Of a DNA stretch of 64,000 bases, positions 36,055 through 50,081 are shown one piece after another. The position numbers and the translations under genes were made by a program. Location of the stretch: NCBI RefSeq assembly GCF_028389875.1, contig NC_084665.1, forward strand, positions 19,190,001-19,254,000. Reading direction: 5' to 3'. How positions within the stretch are numbered: position 1 is the stretch's first letter; the number at the start of each line of letters is the position of its first letter. Under the pieces are notes generated by a model. The model was not told the DNA's origin. It saw only the letters and a program-made list of their open reading frames with translations, and searched no databases. This DNA comes from Rhea pennata (lineage: Eukaryota; Chordata; Aves; Rheiformes; Rheidae).

Positions 36055-39000
36055 GCTCGCCCAGCGGCAGCTGTTACAGATAACAAGGAGGGAGGGGAAA
36101 GGTGGATGGGGGAAGGAAAGGACGGACTACAGGGGCATGTCTCTGACTCAAGAAAATGAAAATAAATGTATGATAACCCTGTTTTCTGCAAATATTTTCC
36201 TTTCTTCTGCACTGCTCAACGCAGTGCAGCTCACTAGCCTTTTGCCCATCTTTGCCCGGTTTCAGGCCAACATGTGGGCCTGGCCATGCCCTCCTGCAGC
36301 CTACGGGCTGCCCAAGAGCGGGTCACTCGGGACCTTACCTACGTGACAGGGGCAACAGAGAGAGATGATGCCTGTGAAACTGTTGACTGACTTTCTCTAT
36401 AGACACAGCACAAAACTCATGGAGGCTGGGGAAGGAGGTGAAAAGAGGATACGAAAGCAGTCCATGCCCTGACCCTCTATGTTGGTAAATAATAGTGATT
36501 TCTTGGAGTTTTTTCTTGCCTAGTATCCAAAAGCTAGAATACAGAAACAGCGTAACCTCTCATCTTCCATGGGCTTCTCACGTAGCTGCTGCTCCTGCCA
36601 GCAGGGCAGTGTTTCAGAGCAGTTTTGCCATAAGGTAACCACTAAGGTTAAGTCCAGTGGAGAATCAAGCCTGAAACTTGGGGTATGGGGGTCTACCAGG
36701 CCATCGCAGGGCTTGTAACCACACGTTACACATCCTGCTAGCACCTCCTCCAGTGCACATCATCTCTGTCTTTTTGCTGCACTGTCACATCACTCGTGCA
36801 TATGTAAATATTTCTACACAAACTGCACTTGTGACATATCTAAAATGTCACTCCATAGTGACTTCAGTCTCCTGACTCTGTAAGGTTTGGTCCATGCTTA
36901 CATGATCTGCCAGCATCAGACAACAGTCTGGAAAATGGAGAAATGAATCTTCCTGTGCAGCACAGCAAAAGCCCCACTGCAGATGCAGGCACGTGGGTAA
37001 AATTTGGCTTGCAGCAGGCTCAGACAAGCAGCAGAGCCTCCACGGCTGCTTCCCGCTGCAGCGAGCGGGAGCTTGGCCGCTGCATCAGGAGGCGAGAGCA
37101 AGTCCTGGCTGGTCGGCTGCCAGGACACACTAAGGACCCAGCGGTCGCAGCACAGTCAGCAGGAGATGCGAGCGCCCAGCACAGCTGAGCATCATGCCAA
37201 TGCAGAAGGACACATTAAGAACAAAGGGTGTCTGCGTTAATATTTATATTCCATTGGTGTAAGTGAAATGCATTTTGGCTGGAATCTCTCTATGGAAAAT
37301 ATGGTCATTTAAAAGATTGCATCCTTTACTGAATCATGGCATTGCAGCTTTTCATTATACTAGGATTTTATTTATTAACAGGTTTATTTCTGTAAGAGGC
37401 TTTGACGTACCGTGGTGCCCCACCATTATTTATGTCTTTTTTACAACCTGGTGGTCAGAGGGGTGGTTCACTGAGAAGGCTTGACCTATAGGCAAGATCA
37501 GGCCTTCACGCTTTATGGCAGGTCACAGACCGCTTAGCACTTGGCCAGCACTAGGGAGCTGGTGGCAGCCTGAGAAATGCAGAGGCAACTCCTCTGCCCA
37601 AAAGGGAAAGAGACAATGAATAAATCCGAGTGTCAGGAAGCTACGAAAACTTGGGAGCTGAGCAGGAACATTTATCACTTCTGTAAGACCCTATCTCTGC
37701 TGTTGCACTTGTTTGGCTCTGCTAGCATAGCAAAAGCAACCAGGCTGCTGCTGTGGGTGCTGCTACAATAGCCCCAAAGGAGCTTTTTTACTAGTAATAC
37801 TGTTTTTACATGGATAGGGGACTAACTATGTGAGCCACGTACCTTCCAGCACAACCGAGTTGATGCTCTGTCTTTAGCTGCTGTAACTGTGCAGGTGAAC
37901 TACTACACCCCCAGCACAAAGCAAGCCAGAGGCTGAACACCTCGGTGAGGGGCAGCCTGAGGAGTTCCCCAAGCACAACTAAATTAAGTCCCAAACAGTC
38001 AAAAGAGCTGAGGAGAGAAAATCAATACTGAAAGTTTAATGAAGTAAGGAGGATAGTTGCACACCAAACATTGAGCACCAAGCTCCACTGATTATTGGAT
38101 AAAAGCCTTTTAAACTCAAATTAGAAAGAACTACAGCCACGTTGTACATGAAGAGGCGAGGGCATCTGAAACAGCCTGCACTGGGAAGCCTGACTCCTTG
38201 CACGTGTCCATGTCCTCTGGCTTTGGGACAGCTAGATCTGGAGAACCAGTTTGAGCACTGCCGAGAGAGGTACTGTATGTGTGGGCTACATCTCTGCAGA
38301 GGTCGGGGAGCGGGATCCCAGGCCTGAGTGATGTTTGTCCTCTCCCCAGCACGTGCATGTGTGTATGTACGTGCAAGTGGCAGCACGTTCCCGTACGATT
38401 AGGAGGCTGCCCCATCCTAGACTTGATGAATGGTTCTTACTGAAGCCTGTTAAATCAAACCATGATGCTCAACAGCGACCTTAACCCTGACCTAAAAAGA
38501 CCTACATTTGCCAAGGAGCAAGAAGTAATCCCATAAAATCCTCAGCTTCCTACTTAAGAGCATAGGCTAGTTATCCTTGCCTTCTGCCCTGATAGCTCAC
38601 TAAGGCAGATTGATGCAGTCATTGCTTCTTTGTGACCCATCACCCAGAGTAAAGATGGAGGCAGATGGTGGGGAACAAACTGGTTCCCCAATTAGTTGTT
38701 GAGGGAACAATCCCCCAGATCTCCTCCCTGAGGGAAGATCTTTCTCCTTGATGGTAAGCAGGTGACAGCGTTTTCATTGCGCATGAACTCCCCTCCTCTG
38801 GGCTGCTAGCGGAAGAGCTTCTCTCCTCCAAGGTCTGGGGCTTGCCCAAGGGAAGCCCAGGCAGAACCGACACTGCTCAGAGCTATGCTGCCACACTGTA
38901 CTCATTGCCAGCTGCTCAGGCTGCCTGGTCATACAGCCTGGGGTCTGCAGAGAGATTCCCCAGTTGTGCAGAAGAGTTCCCAAAGCGGGCAGGGGAAGGG

Positions 39001-42000
39001 CCTGCACCCAACTGCTCACACCCCTTATGGTTGTAGGCTCAGGAGCGGGACATAGATTTTAATCCAACTCATAATCCCTTCTTCCAGTAAGGCCCACAGT
39101 GCTCGGCACTGCGGTTGGGTTTGTACTGGCCTAGGGGCTGCCTGGAGGTTTTCCCATCACAGGAAGTGGTCTGATGGCCTGTGGACTGTCATCTGGCAGC
39201 TACGTCGTCTGGCCAGCCCTTTGGGGAAGAGCCCGATTTTGTGTTAAATCTGTCCCAGCTCTGTCGTGCATGAAAGAGGTGCCGAATTCCCTGCTAACCT
39301 AATGCTATTGACTCAGGCGGAATCACATCAGCAGAAAACCAACCCCTTTGCCTCACAGAGGGGAGAAGTGTCTCTACAAGCTGCCAAGAAGTGTGAAGAC
39401 ACTCTGGACACGACGCAGGCGCCGGTCCCTGCTTCAGTTGCGTTAGGTCTGGGCAGGACCAGTCTGATGTGAGCCAGGCAGCAGCAGCAGCAGCCGGCCT
39501 CGCGCTGCGCTGCGGGCCGATCCAGCTCCGCTCCTCCTGCTCGCTTTGGACGGCGAGTCCACGCTCCCTGCCGGGGAACGGGCAGCTTTGCAGCCGCTCC
39601 GCTTGCTGCCGGGCACTGCAGGCTCCCCGCACAGCCTCTCCCCCGCGTTACGGCGCATGTATATTCATCTTAATTTAGAGAGCAGACAAGTTATGCTATA
39701 CAAAATTTATGACAAGCAGAGCAGTGTTGCGTGGCATTTCACAGCCATGGATAAATTTTAAGGTATCATTTTTTGTGGAGGACATTCCCATTTCATACTC
39801 AAACCATGGCAGAGGGTTTGTGGGTGGGAAGTTTTCTGTAGTGCAGAAAACTATCGCCATCGCTCCCTTCATCCCCAAAAAGAGCACTTGACTGCCGAGG
39901 AAGCAGGTGACGAGCACAGCCCCGACTGTTGCTGCGAGAAGCGGCATTCATCTTGCAAGCTGCCGCTCAAGATGCTCTAGGAGCCCCAGCCACCTCTGGG
40001 GAAAGGTTTGCTGATCAGTGTGTGCCCAGTTTGACAGCTACAGGGAGGAACAAGGACTATTGTCTCCACTGGGGATTAAATGGGGAATATAACGAAGCAG
40101 GATAGCTCGTCACAGCCCCTGCCAGGGCTTAGCAAGGTCGCTGGCACCAGATGATAAACATCTCCAGACCTTCCAAGGGTCCCGTTTGTGTACCTCCTTC
40201 AGCAAGCAGCCAGTCCTCCAGCCCACACACGGGGCTGGAGTAGCCTGAGCAACTGGCACGTCTCTGGAGCACGGTGGGCACCGGGGCAGTCGTGCCTAAC
40301 TGCGGTGCCCGGGGCAGGACGGCTGTGCCAGAAAGGGATCACGCTCGACTCAGTCTCCTTCTGTGCTTCCCCTGAGCAGCTGCCACTGGGCACGGGGATG
40401 GGGTACGAGGGGCCTGAGCGACGGCGAGCTTACTTGCGGGAGAGCCAGCTACAAGACTGCCGCCAGCGCCAGCGCCTCATCTGAAGTAAAGTGCTCCCTC
40501 ACCCGGTTGGATCGTGCTGACCTTGCAAGGCCAGAGCGGTGGGATGGGCACGGGGGCAATGTGACCGCGCTGTCTCCTTTCCACGCGCTACCGGCCTCGT
40601 CGTGCTCGGGGTGTGCATGGTGTGGGTCAGTGCAGAGATAGCTGAGGGGGCTCACGGGGCGGACACAGCCCTGCTCAGCGGCCTCGAGCTCCCACCGGGC
40701 TAGTTTTCACCAGCCTTTTCCTAGAGGCTGATGCCCCTTGACAGCACAGCCTGCGCCTGTTCTTCTGGGAAGCATGAGGGACCCATCTTTAGGAAGACGT
40801 GACAGGGGCAAGTAGAGGAATGGGGCAGCAGAGGACTTACGACTGGCTGCTTCAATAGAAAAGCAATCACTCATGCTCCATCTAAAGGCCTATGATTTAA
40901 CCCTCGGGGACCAACACGGGAAGATCCAAGATAAACAACATCTGTGCATTCACAAATAGGAAATGGAGTTGCTTTCATGTCCTGAGCCTGTTGATTAACC
41001 AGGGTTATTGTTTGGCTTGGCTCTCCCCACTCGGTAACTTGGAAGGAAGGTAACTAAAGGGATCATTTGGTTACACTCCCTAAATTCAAGTATCTTTAAA
41101 TAGTGCACGAGTTTGCATTTTGTCTGCAGAGGACTGATGGGAAAAGGTAGCAGAAGAGTGCAGATGGCTATCAGAAGGGAACCTGTGTTTAGTCTGCTTG
41201 TGCCAGATGGGAATGGAAAGTTCGCTCCCTTGCCAAGTGTTTAAAAGAGGAAATAGGATGTGATATTCTGCCTCCCACTCCTTTCTCTCCCCTGAAATCA
41301 GCACACTGCTCTACTTCCACTTGGTGAAAAAAGAAAAAAAAATAGCTTGGGCTATTTAAAGCCTTGGAGATGGCAAGAGACACACCCCATTCCTTTTTAA
41401 TGTGTTTATTATGTTAAGATGTATGGAACATTATATTTTTATACACAGCTGGGTCCAACACTACGCAGCACCTGCCTTTCAGTGTCTCCTATTAATCCAT
41501 GCAACAGAAACAAAACTGCAAACGCCCCGAGCTGCAGGGATGTTCTGCTGTGCTCTGCCTGTCCCAGGCAAGGGCGAGCCGAGCCCAGACCACGGCTCTC
41601 CTGCTCCAGCCCCACAATAAGATTCATGCCAAAGGCCTTGGCTGACAAACCTATTTGTGAGGTCAACCAAAACCTCCCGTCTGAAACCCCCCTTATTTCT
41701 CCTGCTAATGAACATGAGTCTGCCCGGTGCTGCTGCAGCCTGGAGGAGTCACGGGCGTGGTGGCAGCTGAGATCCATGGGGGGCTGAGGCTCATCCGTTT
41801 GTTTTAGGGAGTCCCGGAGGTTAACCCCGATGCCACCCCGCTAGCGTGAGCACTACAACAACTTCAGTGACACTGCACATCAGTAAACTCTGGCACTTAC
41901 ATTGACTTTCCAAAGCAGCCATCTGTGCAGGCCAGGGCTCTTCATTTTAAGTGACATTGCTGTGGGCGGCAGGGCAATATGCCAGCGGGTGTATTGTTGG

Positions 42001-45000
42001 GTGTTATTGGGGTATTATTTCTATCTTTTTCTCACGAGGAAAAAGGCAAAAGGTTTCCCTCTCTTGCCCAGGAGAGACGTGCTGTTACTCCCCTTCCCAC
42101 AGGATGGGGAGCCCTGGCGCAATGCCCCATGCTGGGCTGTGCAAGGGGAGGGCAGAGGGGCTTGTGCCTGCCAACGACATGGGTCACAACCTGCTGAGAC
42201 GGGCAGGAGGCCCGGTGTGTGCAGGGACGCAGACCAGCAAGGCCAGTTCAGGAGAGACAGGATTCCTGGAGAAGGAAAAACAAGGAGAGGGAGAGAAACC
42301 TGAGCTCACCAGGCGGCTAGAATGGGACTGGCAAGAAATTAGAGCCATTGAGTTAGGACAGGGGATAGGTTCACATTGGGACAGTCACTCTGAAATGCCA
42401 GCCAAGCATGGGAGAGGCTCAACTTGGAGCCCACCTGGGCAGCACAAGCCCGTCTGCAGAAGAGGTGCTGTGGGAACTTGCTAGTCAAACACTCCCTTTC
42501 TTCCTCTGCAAAAGGCCAAGAGTGATGCTTAACTTTACCTCACATGGCTTTAAGCTCTGCTGCTATTTAAGAACCAGGTTTTCTAACCTGCACAGATGGT
42601 GGCCACCTCAAATCAACTAGATACCAACATCCTTCTGATAATGCAGCTCCACTGGCACCCAAGGAGCTTTGGGTTAAGACCAAGAGCTTGGATTTGGAGA
42701 GTAACAGCTGATGCTGTGGTCCCCTAGCCCAGGTATACGATGCTGTGGTCCCCCCAGCCAAGGCATCCTGGCAGGGCTTCACCCCTCAGCTCCACGGCTT
42801 CACCCCTCAGCTCCAGCCAGAGTGGCTTGCAGAGCCATACTTTAAACCAAATGATGAACAGGGAGCTGCTTAGATAGAACACATCTTACTCTGGGATATT
42901 GAAAAATAAAGTCCTTCCAGTTAAGTGACAAGCTATTCAACAAATGAAGCTAGAAATGCAGAGAGCAGCCACGGGCAAGTTGTCGGGTCGCTGCCAGTTG
43001 CACTTGGGTGGGGAATGATGGACCAGGCACATCCCTGCTGCAGCGATGCTCCTTCAGCACTTACACGCAGGGGTGAATTTAGCCCTAAGAGTCTTAGTGA
43101 CGCATCTGGGGAGACTTAGACTGATCCAGGCTTGTGGAGACGTGACCCCTGCTGCATTTCCCGTGGTCACCTGCCAGCCTGCATTATGTGAGCTGTCAGG
43201 CAGCTCCCGCTTGCAACATGTGAGTGCAAGATCACAGGGGCTTGGCTTTACAAGAATTAGCTTGCCGAGAGAGACAAGGAGGGAAGAGACCAGACCAGTT
43301 TCTTACTGGGTCCCATCCCTGCAGCTGCACTTCACCTGCACTGAGGCCACTGAAACAGAACCTATCTTCTGCCCCACAGGACAAAATGTCCTTGTAGCAA
43401 AGACAAAGGGATGTTACAATGCCACCAATTCCACCTGATTGTCATTAATGGTATTCCCGTCCACAGATGTATTTTCATAGCTGACAAAACTGAGAAAAAG
43501 AAGTTAAATATTTTACTCTGACTTGCAGAAGATGACAGCCACAGGACCAGCTTCAGCACCAGATCTTAGAGGAGGGAGCCCACAAAGGCAGCACCAAGAA
43601 GTTTTTCCATAGGAGGATTTGCACACTGAGCCCTTCCACCCAGTTAAGGGAGCTGACTTCAATGACCACAGTCAGCTGAGATGAAATTTAAATTAAGGCC
43701 AGCTATAAACTGTACCATAATCCCCAAACAACCATGCCATTATCAGGACTCAGGACAACAAGGCCCCATTAAAAGGCATCTGCCAGTGTGATTTCTCGTG
43801 GATTTTATTATCTTGCTTAGCCAGGCATTCTCTGTAAGGACTGATCTCCTCGAACCTGCAGAAGGAGATCCAAAGCCATTCCACGTCAGCGTCCGTACAT
43901 GGGAGTTTTGGTGCAGCAACAAGCATTTCCCAGCATTGCCATCTCCCAGAGGATGCAGGATGATACAGGCAGTGGGTAGCATGCTTGGCTGCTGTACTGA
44001 AAGATAATGACCTGGAAACTTAGAAATTAAAATCTGTCCATCTCAGAAGTCTGCGAGAAGCAAAGTGCTTGTGCTCAGGAAGGGTGCTGGGAGAGTGGGC
44101 AGCTTCAGCTTTCAAAGTCTCAGACATAATTATACAGCGACCCACTGCAAGACTGCTCAGACCTTATTGAGCTCTCTTGAAGCTAAACTATTTATAACAA
44201 CCTTAGGCTAGAACAAAATGCTGTATACTCTGCTTTGGTACAGCCGAGAACATGCCATCCTGCAGCCTGACTCTTCCAGCTGCAGCATGCAAGTGATGCT
44301 GGGAAACTCAGAGTTTAGTTCTTGGCTCCAGCAAACAAATGGTTAAGCAGCTTGGTCCCATTGAAGATAATACATATTGTAAGAGCCCATAAACAGCAGT
44401 TCTTGGCTGCAGGGCTCAGATCTGGCTGCAGGTGGTATGATTAATGCAGAAGAACTGGAGTGAGGCTGCTAGGAAGGAGGAGTTTTCATTAGCTGTGCAT
44501 CTGACTTAGAAGGTAGTGGTATCACTAGGTAAGTCCCCAGGAGAAGTGAATCTAATGGACCATTTATTTTTCTTTTCTTTTTTTTTTTAATTTATTTTTT
44601 AAGTGACAAGGGACACTAACTGCCCTGTCTCCTGGCAGGCGGAGCTAAAAGGCTCATGTTACCCTGGTGGAAACACAGAAGGCCAGGTCCAGGCCTTGGA
44701 TCATATTCTGGACCTCTTGCTCCTCTTTTATGAACAGCTAGAGGCCTGCAGGGCAGCTGAGGATTTCCTAGTGCTTTTTTGGAAAAGACTCCTCATAGCT
44801 GTCTGTCTGTTCACCTTGCTGCCCGCCTGGTGCGAGAGCGCACGCTAAGGCCATGAGCTGACCTTGGCTGACACTTGGCCGCCCCAGCCAGAGTAAGACT
44901 AGAGCTCAGGGACATGGCGGTATCAATCATTTATTCATGGAAAATGCTGGTTTAGATTGAGCTAAAATGTTCGTAAATGCCAGCTTGAGTCAGCAAAGTT

Positions 45001-47825
45001 ATGTCAGCGTTTCGGATGGGGGGGAGTTAAAACTGAATACAATGAACTCCTCAGAAAACCTCTTGGCGGGGGGGGGGGTGATTTTTCATTTTGCTGTACA
45101 ACCCAAACAACCAGAAATGTTGAATTCAGATTGATTTAAAATGAACCAAGTTGGCCTTCTTTCTGATTTGATTAATAGACCAAACAATTCATTATTGGTA
45201 CAGTTTTAGTAACAAGCCGTCAAGGGAAAAGCCAGGAACTGCCTTGGACTGCAGGCTAACCATGTCTGGAGCCTCCAGAGAGGCTGGAGAGCAGAGGGTG
45301 TCCCAGCACGACCCATACACACTGCAGAGCTGCCCACGCGCCACAGAGCTACTCAGGCATCTCAAAGCCCAAGCCCTGCATCTCCCAGTTGGATGGCACC
45401 CCTCCTTGCTTAGGGGTGGCTTGCAGAGCATGCACATTTTTCATAAGCCCTAGTTGCAGCCAGCTTTACAAGAAAGAGCAAAGTAAGCCTGGAGCATTTG
45501 GAGTGGAGATGGAGAGAGGAAAGAATGGCAGCATTTATTCTGTTTAAATTACTTTAAAATATTGAAATGTTTCTAAAACACAAAAGACTGCAAAGTAGAG
45601 CTGTCCAAAAACCAGCATGAAAATGTAACAGGAACTCCCCTGCCCTTTTGTACGCTCTGCTATTCTCCACCCTCAGAAGAGAAAGTCCAAAGCCAGAGAA
45701 CCAACCTCACTTCCAAAGGGGTTGTGATTTGCAAGAGTAAAGAGATGTGGCAGAAGCAGAGTAACATCGTACAGCAACAGCTGTTTTCTTTTGGGAATGG
45801 GGAAGCAGGGAGGTTATTACTTTGCTTCGTCTTCGTTTCACTCTTCCCACCCTCCAGCCCTTCTCCTGCCGGTACCTGCAGTGGGTGCTACATCTGAAAA
45901 AAGCATCTGAAAGCTATCGTTGTTACTGGTTGTTCTCCTCTCTTCCCAGCATAGACTCTTTTCATCCATTAACTGGGAAAATCAGTCCAGCTGGCTGCAT
46001 TTTGCAGGCGACACAAGCTTGCTGCCTGTGTTTGGGATGATCCACGGGCGTGCAAGCTCTCAGGTCCCCGCAGCTCGCGTGTCCTGGCCTTGCTCCAGCG
46101 GAGCGCCCACTGCGCCTGGGAGCCGCTCTGCCCCCGGGGCTGCGAGTCTGGGCAGGAGGGGGGCGAACAAGCAGAAAAAGCCGGGGACAAGGCGAGGAGC
46201 AACCCGTGCTGCAGGGAGCCCCTGCGACCGTGTTTCCCGACAGCAGAGGGGGTTATTGGGCTTTTTTCCTCTGCCTGCCTGGCTGAGCCCTGCCGCCCGC
46301 AGAGCCCTGTGCGGGGGCTCATGCAGATCCCACAGGGGCCCTCCGAGGGCTCCCTGCCACCAGGACCTGGTGTTGGTCCCTTCAGGTTTCGGCATCCCGA
46401 TTCTCTCCGTAATCCGCGGAGGGGAGCCGAGCTGATCCCTTGGAGGAAGAGCCTCGCGCGCCTGGCGGCTGTGCGGGAGCGGCTGGTTTTTAGTCCCGTG
46501 AAGCTGCTCTCAGTCCTGGCGGGCAACAGCTAACAGAGTTTGCTCATGTCACCGCATCCGTGTCCCGAGGGATGGATGCACAGGTGCGTAACTCCTCTAA
46601 CACCAAGTGAAACTGATGGGTTGGCGGATCAGCTCTGCGCACGGTGGGGCAGTCGGAAGAAAAATCTGGGAGGGGAGATTGACTGAGGCTTTCCACCCTC
46701 ACATCATCTCTGAGGGCCTGCAGGTGGGAGAGGAATGTCTCAACCTGCCCTCCTCAGAGAGCTACATCTGCTTCTCGGTCTGACCCCTTTGCAGGTCCTG
46801 CGCGGTTCTCACTACATCTGAGAGGGAAAAGCCCATCACAGGCAAAACTTGGGCCCACACCTCTTGCCTAGAAGGTGTCCCCTGAGGAGACTCTTGATGC
46901 AGGATGAAAATTTATTCCTGTCACAGACTGGCAGTCCTCAACTCTGTGGGGCCTCAGGCTGCCACCAAAGCAGGGCTGACTCAACCCTTCACTGCCCAGA
47001 GGTAAGTGCAGTAAGTTGACCTCCCTCCGAGCAGGTACCAGAGCAGGACGGGGGGACGCAGGACCTCTGGGCCTCCGGCCAGGTTTGTCTCTGTACGCCC
47101 TGCCCAAGACTGGCCTTGTCACACAATAACACCTCATGAAAATAGGGCATTTAATGGCAAAAGGAGACAGAGTGGGGTAACAGTACACCTTTTATAAATT
47201 CCTCTAGCTCCTGGGGATGTAAGGTAGTCTATGGAGCTGAAATATTAAAAATACCCTGGATTATTCATTAAACATCAATTATCATCAGTACATTTACTGT
47301 CAGATGTTTCAGTGTTGCTATTCTGCTCTAGGAGAGAACGTATTTTTAGGTTAGTTTCCTGAGGAAGGAAGTTCTTGGGGGCACACGGTTTGGTTGTCTG
47401 TCCTCCCTAGTTTGGGAACCTCCTGGTTCACTCTAGCAGATTTTAGTTTACAGAGGGCTGGAAGTCTCAAAAATGCTTCATTGCTACAGGTTTGTTAGCA
47501 AAGAGGCTGCTACAGCAGGGGGCACAGAGACAAAATCAGTGGCATCACTGCAAGAATGCTCCTATCCGGCACCAAAAAAGTCCTCCCGGGAGAGAGGAAG
47601 TGAATATTGCCTGCTACGGGAAAAGTTTCAGGCAGGGCTGCATCATCCTCAGCACCGGGGGATTCAGTCATGAGACACAAACCCACAGAAAACAGGGTTT
47701 CCCTAGTGCTGCTGCTTGCTGAGTTGGTTTTCATATGTATCTGTCGGTTATTAGTGGACTATTTATTGGACATTATTTTATTAGCGCTACTGTCCATTTT
47801 TTGTACTTTTGCAGCATTGTAAAGT
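36055..47825. other. Intergenic, mostly unassigned
   Basis: No gene is supported. Moderately GC-rich patches occur at 39,440-39,660 and 46,050-46,480. An AT-rich block at 37,230-37,440 and one at 47,220-47,300 could be regulatory. A G11 run is at 45,068-45,078. Small duplications lie at 42.7-42.8 kb. Confidence 0.45.
42710..42815. repeat. Two short local duplications
   Basis: GATGCTGTGGTCCCC occurs at 42,710-42,724 and 42,739-42,753. GGCTTCACCCCTCAGCTCCA occurs at 42,775-42,794 and, one base further on, at 42,796-42,815 (21-bp period). Confidence 0.85.
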
Positions 47826-47829
47826 TTGC

Positions 47830-48540
47830 ATAACAAATTTTGTTGTAAGGATAAAATTAGCCTCATTTGCTAAACAGAATGTTCCAAGGTTCCAGTTCCA
47901 AAAGAAGATCTAATTTCCCCTTGCGAGAACCCGAGGCAAAAGTAAATTGATATTAACTGTAAAGGCAAACATAAACAAGAACTTATAATTTATCATTAAA
48001 ATATCTTTAAAAGGCTCTAGAGTCCTAAAAGCAAAAGTTGGGCACTGTATAAAAGAGTTATGTTTCTGAGATGTATCCATTCAATAATTAAAACAGCATC
48101 TATGAAATATAGATGTAAGATATTAATAAATTAAATTAAATTAAAGCCACTGAAAGCCAATTATCTTGTAAAAGATCTCTGATAGCTAAACTAATGAGAT
48201 GTAGAAAGATTAATTTAGATCTCCATTTTAGGAGGTGATTATAAATTGCTATAATACCACATCCAGTTACTAGCTTGTTATTGAAACTTGTGAAATATAT
48301 TTGGAAGGGCTTTTAAATATTCAGAACAAGATAGAAATTAGAAATGAGCTAGAAATAATTAAAAATTGGCTGTCTTGTCACATTTCAGCTTTAATCCTAT
48401 TACATTTTCTAGTTTACAAAGCTTTAGATGTCTCTCAAAGTATTGATCCGCAGGGACTATGGGGTTTATAAGCAGGGATTTATGTATTTTGATAGTTACA
48501 GTCAGGGGAGCTTCAAATATTTCTTTTTATTGTGCATATT
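47830..48540. other. AT-rich block, candidate conserved noncoding element
   Basis: About 700 bp of AT-rich, non-repetitive DNA has many TAAT/ATTA homeodomain-type cores and ends abruptly at GC-rich DNA near 48,550. There is no coding potential. The composition resembles developmental enhancers, but conservation is untested. Confidence 0.3.
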
Positions 48541-48583
48541 TTGGGACTTGTTTCATTTCAGGATGGTTGCGTCTGCCGCAGGC

Positions 48584-48634
48584 ACTGGCTGATCCAGTTC
48601 TTCGGCCTGAGTAGATGCAACGGGATCAGCCAGT
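48584..48634. repeat. Perfect 12-bp inverted repeat
   Basis: ACTGGCTGATCC (48,584-48,595) and its exact reverse complement GGATCAGCCAGT (48,623-48,634) are separated by 27 bp. Confidence 0.8.
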
Positions 48635-49040
48635 CTTTGGGGGCCAGAGAGGAGAGGGCGGATGGAGAGGTGGCAGCTCTCCAGCAGTACCAAACCAGAC
48701 GAAGCTAACGGGAGCCAGGGCCAGGAGAAGGGAGGTGGTGTCTCGCCCGGCAGGTCTCTGACTGCGGGACACCCCGCCAAGCAGACCCGGGTACGGGGAG
48801 GCAAGACGGGTGTGGGGAAGGAGAGCTCCCGAGGGCTGCAGAGAGAGACACCGCATCCGCTCGGGCGATGCCCGGGCTGAAAATAGGCACAGGCCGGACA
48901 CGTGCCCTGGGCAAGGATCATCTGAGCTTGCCTTGTTCTGCCACATACACCCGGAGAAATCCCGCGTGAACGAAGCTAGAAGGAAAGAGAAGGCTGCACC
49001 TCAGCGTCTGCTGGCTACTGAACTGAAATAAAGCCCCTTC

Positions 49041-50081
49041 TGTGCTGGGCAGAGCACAAGGATGCTGGTGGGACAACACAGGTCCACGACATATAATCCT
49101 GCCCTTGCCAGTAAGCAGCTATAGGGTTTGCACTGGAGCTCTGTGTGGGCTGAGTGAGAGCAACCGCCCAGCAACCCACCATCCTCACCCAACTGCGCTC
49201 GGGGTTTGCTCTGCCTTGTCCGTGGGGTGCTGAATGGGTGCTCTTGGCTGCACTTCCACAGTGAGGAGCTCGCAGCAGCGCACCCTTCCTCCGAGCACCA
49301 TGAACTTCTCCTGACCCTCGAGCAAAAATGCAGCGTAGGAGAGTACAGCCCGGGATGATAGCAGAGGCCTTGAATCCACAGGCACAGGGCGATACCAGCA
49401 GCTCCAGGGCTATAAACAACTCAGGAGCTGGCGATTGCTGGTGTTGCTGGAGGAATGCAGCCTTGGGGGCTGGGAAACAGCAGCTGAGGGGCAGCACAGC
49501 CAGCAAGGAGCAAGTCTCCAGGGTGCATAAAGCTCTCCAAAGACAGCCAGTGCAGAGGCTTGGGGCACTGGGAGCAGCGGCAGAGGAGCGAGGCGAGGAG
49601 AGCTTTAGAAAAGGCGCGAGTGCCAACAGCCCCAGGAGGACCCTAGAAGAGGAGGAGGAGGAAAGGAGGAAGAAACCCCCACTACCATCCTGGCAAGGCA
49701 GACCAAGGGGCAGCACCGTTGGCGAAGGACTCGGGGTGCTGCGACACCTGCAAGCCTGCTCCCTTCTCCTGGAGGCAGCCAGCACCGCCGAACCTGGGTG
49801 CCTGGGACAGCGGATGGGTAAGCACAATGCGGGGGAAGTGGTAGCACCTGGAGGGGGACTTGCATGGCAATTTTGACATTGATATTGTTGAGGATTTTTT
49901 CTTCTATCCCCTTTCTCTGTGCTGCTGCAGATGATATAGTCTATAATTGTTAGCATCTCAGTTAGTGAACTAGTGAGAAATCTTTGATCTAATCGTCAAA
50001 ACTTTTACTTGGACAAATGACAGATTCTCTCACATAAAGTATTTCCCTCTGGCCCACATTCACGGCACTGGCTGTGGTGCA
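49041..50081 (+). repeat. 5' LTR
   Basis: It matches 55,145-56,698 outside the CR1. Similarity is weak at the first 270 bp, very high from about 49,320 to 49,955, and weak again to the end (shared GGCCCA and GGTGCA blocks). A TATA box is at 49,411-49,416. Long frames on both strands (49,328-49,876 plus; 49,015-49,956 minus) lie in the LTR and are treated as chance. Confidence 0.75.

Noticed and set aside
49015-49956. 313-codon minus-strand frame and 182-codon plus-strand frame
   Set aside because: Both lie in the GC-rich core of the 5' LTR; the matching segment of the 3' LTR breaks the frames, so they are unlikely to be genes.
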